In this document: in pieces, positions 1-5,954 of the stretch
Layout: every line of letters begins with the position of its first letter
How positions within the stretch are numbered: position 1 is the first letter of the stretch
Assembly (NCBI GenBank): GCA_012800565.1
Contig: JAAZIZ010000057.1
Coordinates: 1 to 12,453, forward strand
DNA from: Lentisphaerota bacterium
Lineage (GTDB): Bacteria; Verrucomicrobiota; Lentisphaeria; Oligosphaerales; Oligosphaeraceae
Length of the DNA stretch: 12,453 nt
Direction: 5' to 3'
The notes under the pieces: generated by a model
Seen by the model: the letters and a program-made list of their open reading frames with translations, nothing else
What the model was told of the DNA's origin: nothing
Databases searched by the model: none
Made by a program: the position numbers and the translations under genes

Positions 1-113
1 AGACAATACCTGTACTCGCCCCCTGTGAAATCTTTCTTTTTTCTTGAGGAATTCCTGTAAAATCTCTGATTCTTTGGGACTGAGGGTGCAGATTTAAAAA
101 GTGTCGCAACCAT
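1..113 (-). CDS. Possible 5' end of a minus-strand gene leaving the window, basic prepilin-like leader (partial)
   Basis: Seen: from an ATG at 113-111 the minus strand stays open for 37 codons to the window edge. The peptide begins MVATLFKSAPSVPKNQRF and continues with a hydrophilic stretch rich in Lys and Arg, including a KKKDF run. There is no hydrophobic segment yet. A perfect TATAAT lies upstream on the same strand at 142-137, and the ATG sits in a perfect hairpin. No Shine-Dalgarno is seen; GGG directly abuts the ATG. From memory, not checked: Lentisphaerota genomes encode many prepilin-like proteins whose FTLIELLVV segment follows long basic leaders of this flavour. Inference: this may be such a leader, with the hydrophobic segment just outside the window. 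A second minus-strand frame over 93-1 is also open but has no ATG or GTG start. Only short frames are open here, so chance is a real alternative. Confidence 0.3.
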   Translation of the reverse strand, partial: MVATLFKSAPSVPKNQRFYRNSSRKKKDFTGGEYRYC

Positions 114-124
114 CCCGGTTGCGA
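104..124. promoter_or_regulatory. Perfect 8-bp hairpin enclosing a minus-strand ATG
   Basis: TCGCAACC (104-111) and GGTTGCGA (117-124) are exact reverse complements separated by ATCCC. On the minus strand the loop reads GGGAT, so the ATG at 113-111 straddles loop and stem. Past the stem on the minus strand comes CAC and then five T. The structure could therefore act as a start-occluding 5' hairpin, as a terminator of minus-strand transcripts, or as a protein-binding palindrome upstream of the gene at 200. The structure is certain; its role is not. Confidence 0.5.
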
Positions 125-133
125 TGTGCAGAG

Positions 134-145
134 TATATTATAAAT
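134..145. promoter_or_regulatory. A/T-rich candidate promoter core
   Basis: On the minus strand 142-137 reads TATAAT, a perfect -10 hexamer. It would start a transcript near position 130, just before the hairpin at 124-104. No good -35 sits 16-18 bp upstream (TTCTTT at 17 bp). On the plus strand the same tract offers TATTAT (136-141) and TATAAA (139-144) for the gene at 200, again without a well-spaced -35; TTGCGA at 119-124 is too close. It is probably the shared core of a divergent promoter region. Confidence 0.3.
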
Positions 146-199
146 GACTCACGCATTACAAAGAAGACTTGGCATCAATAAAAGGGTAATTATCGACCA

Positions 200-1300
200 A
201 TGAAAAAGCTGATAACCATAATTGATATTGCAGTCACGGTGGAACTTATGGCATGTACAGCATGGGTTACGGCACCTGACGTAAGTGCCAACGGAAAATT
301 ATTCATTCACAAGACCCGGGATTGGGGAGCGGGAAAAGAAATACCTGTCACATTGCGACATGAAACAGCGCCTGACGGGAAATACAAGGCACTTGCATTC
401 AGCCCCTATATGCTGTTCAATGAAAAGGGGCTGGGAATGATAGATTTAGCTTTGCCAAAGACGACGGATTATCCGGAAGATGAAAGCACGGTCCAAAATA
501 TATACACTACCATGCGGAAAGTCATTTTTTCTTGTGCAACTGTCCAGGAAGCTTTGGAAAAGATGACAAAAATGACACAGGACGGCAGCAATCCAAAGGC
601 AGATACATATATTCTCTGCGACACCGAAGAAGCAGTCATCATCGAGATATCTCCCAAACATATTTCACATCAGATCATAAGCAGAGGCGTTGCCGTGCAC
701 ACCAACCATTCCATTTTCCCTGAAATGGCCTATCTTTCAAAGGGCACGGTGGACGGCGCCATTAAGTCCGCTACGCGGCTTCATGTCACCACTGGGCTGT
801 TTATCGACAAGATAAAGGAGCATGATAAAATCAGCATTGCGGATTCAGTGGATGTTTCCCGCTTTCATGATGAAAAATATCCGGATATGTGCCCATTTAG
901 AAACAGCACCGTATGTGCATCGGACTATATGCCTGACGCAGAATATCCGGATGTGCTGGGGACTGTGAATATTATTCCTGGCCCAACTTGTTATGCAGTG
1001 GCCATACCCATTCCAATGGGCATCAAAAAAATACCGGAAGTATTGGAAAATGGTGATTTCGGCAAGCTTGCCTATAAGCTCAAGCAAAGCAAAATAGATG
1101 AAATGTCACTGAAAGAAAAGTTTCTTCCCATGGAAGAGAATTTCCGCAAGGAATACGAGGCGACATGGGAAACAGCCAGGAAATTGTTGAAGGACAATAA
1201 GCGGCAGGACGCGCTGGAACTGCTGCAGAAATTGACAGACAAGCAGGTAACCGAAGCATATAGCCTTATGCAGGATATTCTGGCACAAGCAGGCCATTGA
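200..1300 (+). CDS. Ntn-hydrolase family protein (C45/C69/choloylglycine-hydrolase-like amidase)
   Basis: 366 residues. The fold is recognisable from its N-terminal-nucleophile pattern. Cys19 (ACTAWV) is followed by a glycine turn and the R40-D41-W42 block. Then come N74-EKG, a CDTEEAVIIEIS strand near 140-151, HTNH at 167-170 with N169, and R193. In this superfamily the Cys becomes the free N-terminal nucleophile and cuts linear or cyclic amide bonds, or acts as an acyltransferase. Residues 1-18 form a poor signal peptide because D9 and E15 interrupt the hydrophobic stretch. They may be a propeptide, or translation may start at M17 (ATG at 248, preceded by GGTGGA), leaving Met-Ala before the Cys. 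L16-M-A-C19 also resembles a loose lipobox. The start at 200 has only a weak AAAGGG 13 nt upstream. Residues 300-366 form a charged helical tail that may be family-specific. Codon use is more A/T-rich than in all later genes. The substrate is not predictable; bile-salt, penicillin and peptide amidases are all relatives. Confidence 0.75.
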   Translation: MKKLITIIDIAVTVELMACTAWVTAPDVSANGKLFIHKTRDWGAGKEIPVTLRHETAPDGKYKALAFSPYMLFNEKGLGMIDLALPKTTDYPEDESTVQNIYTTMRKVIFSCATVQEALEKMTKMTQDGSNPKADTYILCDTEEAVIIEISPKHISHQIISRGVAVHTNHSIFPEMAYLSKGTVDGAIKSATRLHVTTGLFIDKIKEHDKISIADSVDVSRFHDEKYPDMCPFRNSTVCASDYMPDAEYPDVLGTVNIIPGPTCYAVAIPIPMGIKKIPEVLENGDFGKLAYKLKQSKIDEMSLKEKFLPMEENFRKEYEATWETARKLLKDNKRQDALELLQKLTDKQVTEAYSLMQDILAQAGH

Positions 1301-1315
1301 CAAAGAAGAGACTAA

Positions 1316-1350
1316 CGTATGTAGTCCAGCCTTTAGGCTGCCGTATGTAG
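1316..1350. repeat. Small hairpin flanked by 9-bp direct repeats (REP-like)
   Basis: CGTATGTAG occurs at 1316-1324 and again at 1342-1350. Between the copies lies CAGCCTTTAGGCTG (1327-1340), a self-complementary stem of 5-6 bp with a 2-4 nt loop. The arrangement of direct repeat, palindrome and direct repeat resembles short dispersed intergenic repeats. No second copy occurs in this window, so its dispersed nature is a guess. Confidence 0.45.
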
Positions 1351-1364
1351 CCCCATCCAAAAAG

Positions 1365-1492
1365 TTTTTTTTAACCATGAAAGGCACAAACGGACACGAA
1401 AAAATTTCATGGCAAAAACAATACATTCTCGCTGATAACGCCACTTCCATGAAATTTTTTCGTGCCCATTAGTGTTTTTAGTTGTAAAAAAA
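1365..1492. repeat. 128-bp imperfect palindrome (MITE- or interspersed-repeat-like)
   Basis: The core arms CACGAAAAAATTTCATGG (1395-1412) and its exact reverse complement (1447-1464) match over 18 of 18 bp around a 34-bp spacer. The similarity continues outward: CACAAACGGA on the left pairs with CCCATTAGTG on the right at 7 of 10 positions (1385-1394 against 1465-1474). It ends in an eight-T run (1365-1372) on the left and a seven-A run (1486-1492) on the right. The AACCATGAAA and CACGAAAA wording resembles, from memory, an interspersed AACCACGAAA-type repeat seen between genes in several Gram-negative groups. It could act as a terminator or be a non-autonomous mobile element. There is no transposase, and no clear target duplication was identified. 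Confidence 0.7.
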
Positions 1493-1500
1493 CAGTCGCC

Positions 1501-1531
1501 CAGCTTCACTGACGCATTACTGTGGAAGCTG
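1501..1531. other. Stem-loop in the leader of the phosphofructokinase gene
   Basis: CAGCTTC (1501-1507) pairs exactly with GAAGCTG (1525-1531). Two further pairs form if one G is bulged. The loop is about 12-17 nt. A short T-run (GATTTTTCC) follows about ten bases later, so it is not a standard intrinsic terminator. It lies 100 bp before the start codon at 1633 and may be a leader structure or part of the neighbouring repeat cluster. Confidence 0.35.
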
Positions 1532-1616
1532 ACAAACGAAGATTTTTCCGCGGCCGGAATTGCAAAAAATCCATCTAAGTTTACGTTATGTTTTTTCCCA
1601 TCTCTTAACCCCCTAT

Positions 1617-1622
1617 AGAGGA
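1617..1622 (+). promoter_or_regulatory. Shine-Dalgarno of the phosphofructokinase gene
   Basis: AGAGGA lies 10 nt before the ATG at 1633. It supports that ATG as the start, with MSKISALQKARSKYVPKLPD as the N-terminus, as in long-form PPi-phosphofructokinases. Confidence 0.6.
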
Positions 1623-1632
1623 AAACAGTATC

Positions 1633-3294
1633 ATGAGCAAAATTTCCGCTTTGCAGAAAGCCCGTTCCAAGTATGTCCCCAAGCTGCCGGACATCCTGAA
1701 ACAATGCGGGCCCTTCGTCACCATCCAGGAGGGGGCTGCCACTAAATCCGTAGCTGACCAGAAAGCCATCAAAGCATTATATCCAGACACCTATGGACTG
1801 CCGGTGCTGACTTTCGCGCCGGGCCAAAAAGGCCCCAGAGCAGTACAGAAGGTCGCGGTGATTCTCTCCGGCGGGCAGGCTCCCGGCGGGCATAACGTAA
1901 TCGCGGGTCTTTTTGACGCTCTGAAAGCTCTCAATCCCAACAACGAGCTTTTCGGCTTCCTGGGCGGCCCCAGCGGCCTCCTGGAAGACAAGTATCTGAA
2001 TATCAGTGCTGAGCTGGTGGATCAATACCGCAACACCGGCGGATTTGACATGATCTGCTCAGGCCGCACAAAGCTGGAGACTGAGGAGCAGTTTGCGAAA
2101 GTTGCGCAGACCTGCAAAAAGCACGGCATCACAGCGGTTGTCATCATCGGCGGTGATGATTCCAACACCAACGCCTGCAGTCTGGCTCAGTATCTGCTCA
2201 CTAAAAAGACCGGCATTCAAGTCATCGGCTGCCCGAAGACCATCGACGGCGATCTGAAGAACGAATGGATTGAGGTCTCGTTCGGTTTTGACACCGCGAC
2301 CAAGGTCTATTCCGAACTGATCGGCAATATCATGCGCGATGCCAATTCTGCCCGCAAGTACTGGCATTTCATTAAACTGATGGGTCGCTCGGCCTCGCAT
2401 ATCGCTCTGGAATGCGCCCTGCAGACCCATCCTAACGCCTGCCTGATCTCGGAAGAGATCGCGGAAAAAAATATCTCATTGCAGGAAATCGTGGAGAAAC
2501 TGACTAAGCTGGTAGTCAAACGGGCAGAGAACGGGATGAATTTCGGGGTGGTGCTGATCCCCGAGGGCTTGATTGAATTCATTCCTGAAATAAAACTTCT
2601 GATCACCCAGCTCAACGACCTGCTGGCGAAGAACAAGAAGCATTTTGAAGCTCTCACCGAGATCGACCGCAAAATCGACTTTGTCGCAGGCAAGTTGCAA
2701 GGGGAATCTGCGACTGTCTTCGCCGCTCTGCCGGATAGTATCAAAGCACAGCTGCTGAGCGACCGCGACCCGCACGGCAATGTCCAGGTCTCCAGGATCG
2801 AAACTGAAAAGCTGCTGATCGAGATGATTGAACGCAGGCTGGCCCGTATCAATGCCCGCCGGAAAAATAAAGCACCAGTGAAATTCAGCACCTTGGCGCA
2901 TTTCTTCGGTTATGAAGGCCGCTGCTCTGCACCCTCTAATTTCGATGCTGATTACTGCTACAGCCTGGGCTATACCGCAGCGGCTCTGCTGGGTGCCGGC
3001 AAGACCGGTTATATGGCCAGTGTGCGCAATATCTCCCGTTCCGCGGACAAGTGGCTGCCCGGCGGAATCCCGCTGACCATGATGATGAATATCGAACACC
3101 GGCACGGCAAGGATGTCCCGGTGATTCGCAAGGCTCTGGTCGAGCTGACCGCCCGGCCTTTCCGGGAATTCGCCTCACACCGCAATACTTGGGCCAGAGG
3201 CGTGGATTTTGTCTACCCTGGGCCGATCCAGTATTTCGGGCCGAAGTCGGTCTGCGACCAGCCCAGCATTACTTTGCAGCTGGAACAAAAATGA
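1633..3294 (+). CDS. pfp: Pyrophosphate--fructose 6-phosphate 1-phosphotransferase, long form
   Basis: 553 residues, the usual length for long PfpB-type enzymes. It phosphorylates fructose 6-phosphate reversibly using pyrophosphate instead of ATP, in cytoplasmic glycolysis/gluconeogenesis. Visible motifs in order: SGGQAPGGHNVI (79-90, phosphate-binding loop), GGDDSN (173-178), PKTIDGDLKN (201-210), MGRSASH (250-256) and GYEGR (426-430). D205 of the TID motif is the expected catalytic base. D176 and K202 are the PPi-type residues; ATP enzymes of the E. coli type have Gly at both sites. TIDGDLKN rather than TIDND marks the long, Borrelia/plant-like clade. Residues 320-420 are the helical insertion of long forms. 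The start is fixed by AGAGGA at 1617-1622. Its TGA overlaps the next gene's ATG (ATGA, 3291-3294), so the two are probably translationally coupled. Confidence 0.93.
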   Translation: MSKISALQKARSKYVPKLPDILKQCGPFVTIQEGAATKSVADQKAIKALYPDTYGLPVLTFAPGQKGPRAVQKVAVILSGGQAPGGHNVIAGLFDALKALNPNNELFGFLGGPSGLLEDKYLNISAELVDQYRNTGGFDMICSGRTKLETEEQFAKVAQTCKKHGITAVVIIGGDDSNTNACSLAQYLLTKKTGIQVIGCPKTIDGDLKNEWIEVSFGFDTATKVYSELIGNIMRDANSARKYWHFIKLMGRSASHIALECALQTHPNACLISEEIAEKNISLQEIVEKLTKLVVKRAENGMNFGVVLIPEGLIEFIPEIKLLITQLNDLLAKNKKHFEALTEIDRKIDFVAGKLQGESATVFAALPDSIKAQLLSDRDPHGNVQVSRIETEKLLIEMIERRLARINARRKNKAPVKFSTLAHFFGYEGRCSAPSNFDADYCYSLGYTAAALLGAGKTGYMASVRNISRSADKWLPGGIPLTMMMNIEHRHGKDVPVIRKALVELTARPFREFASHRNTWARGVDFVYPGPIQYFGPKSVCDQPSITLQLEQK

Positions 3295-4085
3295 CCTCGG
3301 CTGAGGATGCCTTCTCGCGTTTGCGGCTGCTGGTCGGGCCTGAGGCCTGTCAGCAGCTCCGCCAGGCGCAGATACTGCTCTGCGGCGTCGGCGGGGTCGG
3401 CTCCTGGGCGGCTGAAGCCTTGATCCGCGGCGGCATCGGACACCTTACCCTGGTCGATTACGACTGCATCAAAGCCAGCAACCTGAACCGGCAGCTGCAA
3501 GCACTGCACAGCACCTTGGGACAGAGCAAGGTGGAGGTCCTGGCACAGCGCCTGCGGGATATCTGCCCGCAAGCCGAAATCACCGCCTTGTCACTGCATA
3601 TTACACCGGAAAACTGCACCGAGTTGCTGCAGCGTCGGCCGTGGACGTATATTGTCGATGCCATCGATGAACGCCGGGCCAAACTGGCTTTGCTGTGCGC
3701 CTGCGCGAAACAGAAGCTGCCGGTGGTCTCCAGCATGGGGGCAGCCAATAAACTCTTGCCCGGTGAAGTCAGAGTCACAGACATCAGCCAGACCGAGGGT
3801 TGCCCGCTGGCCAAAAACCTGCGCAAATATCTGCGCCGGGAGGGCATTCAGGAGGGCATCCAAGTGGTTTATTCACCGGAACTGCCGGTGCTGCTCAGCA
3901 ATGGCGCATATACCGCTGACTCTGTAGAAGCCGAGGGAGAGAAGCGTCCGCTTGGCAGCATATCCTATCTGCCGGCACTCTTTGGGCTGCATTGCGCCGC
4001 GGCGGTGCTGACCCATATCCTGCCCCTGGAAACATACCCCCGTCGCGGCTGCACCCCCGGCAAAAGCTCTGCGGCAGACGCATAA
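3291..4085 (+). CDS. tcdA: tRNA threonylcarbamoyladenosine dehydratase (TcdA/CsdL family)
   Basis: 264 residues, close to the E. coli protein length. A ThiF/MoeB/E1-like enzyme that uses ATP to cyclise t6A at position 37 of ANN-decoding tRNAs to ct6A. Visible: GVGGVGSWAAEAL (32-44, nucleotide-binding loop), D56 and D58 of the acidic strand end, NRQ (66-68), VDAID (122-126), SMGAANK (148-154), TEGCPLAK (168-175) and VVYSPE (192-197). SSMGA-NK and VVYSPE are what separate TcdA from MoeB, ThiF and HesA. The reading frame is open further upstream, to 3051, but that stretch lies wholly inside the phosphofructokinase gene. The family N-terminus begins at the ATG at 3291, which overlaps the upstream stop by 4 bp. 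The gene ends only 17 bp from the stop of the convergent lyase gene, with no terminator between them. Confidence 0.9.
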   Translation: MTSAEDAFSRLRLLVGPEACQQLRQAQILLCGVGGVGSWAAEALIRGGIGHLTLVDYDCIKASNLNRQLQALHSTLGQSKVEVLAQRLRDICPQAEITALSLHITPENCTELLQRRPWTYIVDAIDERRAKLALLCACAKQKLPVVSSMGAANKLLPGEVRVTDISQTEGCPLAKNLRKYLRREGIQEGIQVVYSPELPVLLSNGAYTADSVEAEGEKRPLGSISYLPALFGLHCAAAVLTHILPLETYPRRGCTPGKSSAADA

Positions 4086-4102
4086 GGTGCGCCTCTGTTC
4101 CC

Positions 4103-5938
4103 CTATAGAGCCTGGATTTCCCAGCGCAGTGTACCGGCCGTGGCCGCAGCCAGGGTAAATTCCGTTCTGCTCAATCCGCACTGCCAGCGCTTCTGCACCG
4201 CTAAGTCTTCCGGCACGAAAGGCTCACACTGGCAGTTGGCATTCTTGCTCAACAACGTCAGGGTTGCCCGAGCCGGGCCATTATGGAGCAGGATTTTACC
4301 TTGGCCGTCCCTGCTGGCGCTGCCGGCACTGAACAACGGCAGCTGCATGGTCAATTCCCGGGTACTGGCCCAATCATCCTCAACCAGCAGATGTTTCGCC
4401 GCTAAATCCAACTGCAGAGTCCGGCGGCAGTACTTCAGCTCCAATTCTGCAGGATAGGCTCCCACCAGGTCCAAAGTGAAGCGCAGTGAACTGCCGTCCT
4501 CCTGGAACTCCACCGCCCGGGTGGCGAATTCCCGGCCATAGCATTGCCCCAGTCCGGAAAATGAGGGCACATTATGACCGAAAGAGTTAGTGATGATGCT
4601 GTTGAAACGGTTTGCCGAAAATGTATCCCGACTGTATTCGGGGCTGCCTAAATCAACAATCAACGGCTCGCCTGCCAGCATCAGGATAAACTGCCCCAAG
4701 TCATTGTGGTTATGGCTCTCGCGGTTGTGGCCACCTTTGGCGGCAAAGGCCAGGCCGGGAGCCTGGGCAAAGACCAGCTCAGTCACCGGATAATACACCA
4801 CTTTCGACTCCGCTGCCTCTTCCACCCTCGGAGTCTCCTCCGGCAGCCAGAAAATCCAGGCCAGTAGGTTGAAAAGCGGCCAGTCAAAGACCGTTTCCCA
4901 ACCGGCCGGTTCTTCTTCCAAGAGGGCCAGCTGCCGAGCTGTGAAAGACAATAACTTCTGTGATTGCAGGCGTTCGCCCAAGCGCTGACAGAACTGCAAC
5001 GGCGGCAGCATCTTGCCGCTGCTGTCCGAAAAACTCACGAACCACGCTCCCCCGAGATTGGCATCGACAATAAATTCGGCCATCGGCCGCAAGCGTGCAT
5101 CGGCATAGACCTTATCTGCCTCCGCGCCCAGGAGCACCAGCTGCTCCAGAAAAGCGGTCATAATTCCGGGTGAAACGGTCCAGTAAGTCGGTCCTTCATT
5201 GCAGGCGCCATCGGTGGGATATTTATCCAGATAATTTTCTCCGAACTGACAGAGGCGCAGAAGCAAGGTGCGCAACCGGTCCGGTTCCGTGGCCAGCACC
5301 ACCCGGGCTGCCCCCAGGATATTGGTACAGCACCAAGGCGTCCAGTTGTTGCGCCCCTCTCCCCACCAGAACGGGAACGGTGTAATTTCCGCCGGTGCAA
5401 TGACCCGCTCAAGGATGCGGCTTTGCAAGACTTCAATCAGGCACTGCGACTGCTGGGTCAATTGCTCTCCCAGCAGTTCCAGCACCTGAGCCAGGGTCAT
5501 GCCGGTCTCAGCCGCAAACAGATCAACCGTGGGGATTTCCTCGTTCGGCAATGCATCGTGATGTCCCCGGATATGAGCCGGCAGGCACCAGGTCGGCTCG
5601 GCGGCAATATCCCAGAGGTAATCAATAATCTTGTCCAGGAAACGACCTTTGCGCTCCCAGCATTCGGCCAGCACCAGCCGGGTGAGCTGCCGCCGCCGCC
5701 GGAAATAACATTGTTCGAAGCGATTGCGGTTGCCGTTGCGGGTATATTCCATAAACAGCGAGGCCGGCAGGGTCGGCACTTCGGCCGTCAGAGCAGCCTC
5801 AGCCGCCTGCAACAAACGCTCAAACAGATAGCGGTTGCGCTTGGAACCGGCAACCTTTTCCCAATTCTGCGCCTGGCTGGCAGCAGGAAAAGCCGGGCGG
5901 GAGCACAGAGCCTCCGGCAGACATTCTGACAATCGCAT
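4103..5938 (-). CDS. Heparinase II/III-family polysaccharide lyase, no signal peptide
   Basis: 611 residues from the ATG at 5938, which has AGGAGA 4 nt upstream; the frame extends to 5989 but those codons lie inside the preceding gene. Family members cleave uronic-acid-containing glycans by beta-elimination. Residues 30-350 form the helical toroid domain with NNWTPWC (197-203) and DGACNEGPTYW (243-253), where Y252 is a plausible catalytic Tyr. Residues 380-600 are the beta-sandwich heparinase II/III C-terminal domain, with KGGHNRESHNHNDLGQF (401-417) carrying H404, H409 and H411, and IVDLGSPEY (427-435). The N-terminus MRLSECLPEAL has no export signal, so the enzyme probably acts on oligosaccharides in the cytoplasm. 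It is second in a minus-strand operon, 16 bp after the glycosyltransferase. The substrate (heparin, alginate-like or a self-made polysaccharide) cannot be told. Confidence 0.85.
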   Translation of the reverse strand: MRLSECLPEALCSRPAFPAASQAQNWEKVAGSKRNRYLFERLLQAAEAALTAEVPTLPASLFMEYTRNGNRNRFEQCYFRRRRQLTRLVLAECWERKGRFLDKIIDYLWDIAAEPTWCLPAHIRGHHDALPNEEIPTVDLFAAETGMTLAQVLELLGEQLTQQSQCLIEVLQSRILERVIAPAEITPFPFWWGEGRNNWTPWCCTNILGAARVVLATEPDRLRTLLLRLCQFGENYLDKYPTDGACNEGPTYWTVSPGIMTAFLEQLVLLGAEADKVYADARLRPMAEFIVDANLGGAWFVSFSDSSGKMLPPLQFCQRLGERLQSQKLLSFTARQLALLEEEPAGWETVFDWPLFNLLAWIFWLPEETPRVEEAAESKVVYYPVTELVFAQAPGLAFAAKGGHNRESHNHNDLGQFILMLAGEPLIVDLGSPEYSRDTFSANRFNSIITNSFGHNVPSFSGLGQCYGREFATRAVEFQEDGSSLRFTLDLVGAYPAELELKYCRRTLQLDLAAKHLLVEDDWASTRELTMQLPLFSAGSASRDGQGKILLHNGPARATLTLLSKNANCQCEPFVPEDLAVQKRWQCGLSRTEFTLAAATAGTLRWEIQAL

Positions 5939-5942
5939 ATTC

Positions 5943-5948
5943 TCTCCT
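5943..5948 (-). promoter_or_regulatory. Shine-Dalgarno of the lyase gene
   Basis: AGGAGA on the minus strand, 4 nt before the ATG at 5938 and inside the 16-bp gap after the glycosyltransferase stop. It decides the lyase start against the longer frame that begins at 5989. Confidence 0.75.
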
Positions 5949-5954
5949 AAGGTT

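Larger units (their letters stand above)
1301..1632. other. 332-bp intergenic region, three secondary-structure elements, no gene
   Basis: A/T-rich spacer between the Ntn-hydrolase gene and the phosphofructokinase gene. From left to right it holds a small hairpin framed by direct repeats (1316-1350), a T-tract leading into a long imperfect palindrome (1365-1492), and a bulged stem-loop (1501-1531). It ends with the Shine-Dalgarno of the next gene. I see no credible coding frame; short antisense frames here have no recognisable protein features. The T-rich palindrome could end transcription of the upstream gene. No convincing -35/-10 pair for the downstream gene was found; TTGCAA at 1560-1565 has no well-spaced -10. 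Confidence 0.6.

Noticed and set aside
1..93. Second minus-strand frame containing LSPKESEIL, reminiscent of a LuxR or response-regulator helix
   Set aside because: It is preceded directly by an in-frame TAA, has no ATG or GTG start in 31 codons, and the resemblance is only a few residues.
158..1309. ACAAAGAAGA at 158-167 and 1300-1309 flanking the Ntn-hydrolase gene, as a possible target duplication
   Set aside because: Ten-base matches are expected by chance many times in 12 kb, and no transposon ends adjoin them.
2476..3105. Minus-strand frame of 209 codons
   Set aside because: It is antisense to the phosphofructokinase gene, with no domain and no ribosome site.
3051..3290. In-frame 5' extension of tcdA
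   Set aside because: It is fully inside the phosphofructokinase gene, and the encoded Arg/Pro-rich stretch is unlike any TcdA N-terminus.
4086..4102. Terminator between the convergent tcdA and lyase genes
   Set aside because: There are only 17 bp between the stop codons, with no hairpin or T-run.
1610..4110. CCCCTATAGAG at both 1610-1620 and 4100-4110
   Set aside because: An 11-base match can arise by chance; one copy is a ribosome-site region and the other spans a stop codon, with no shared context.
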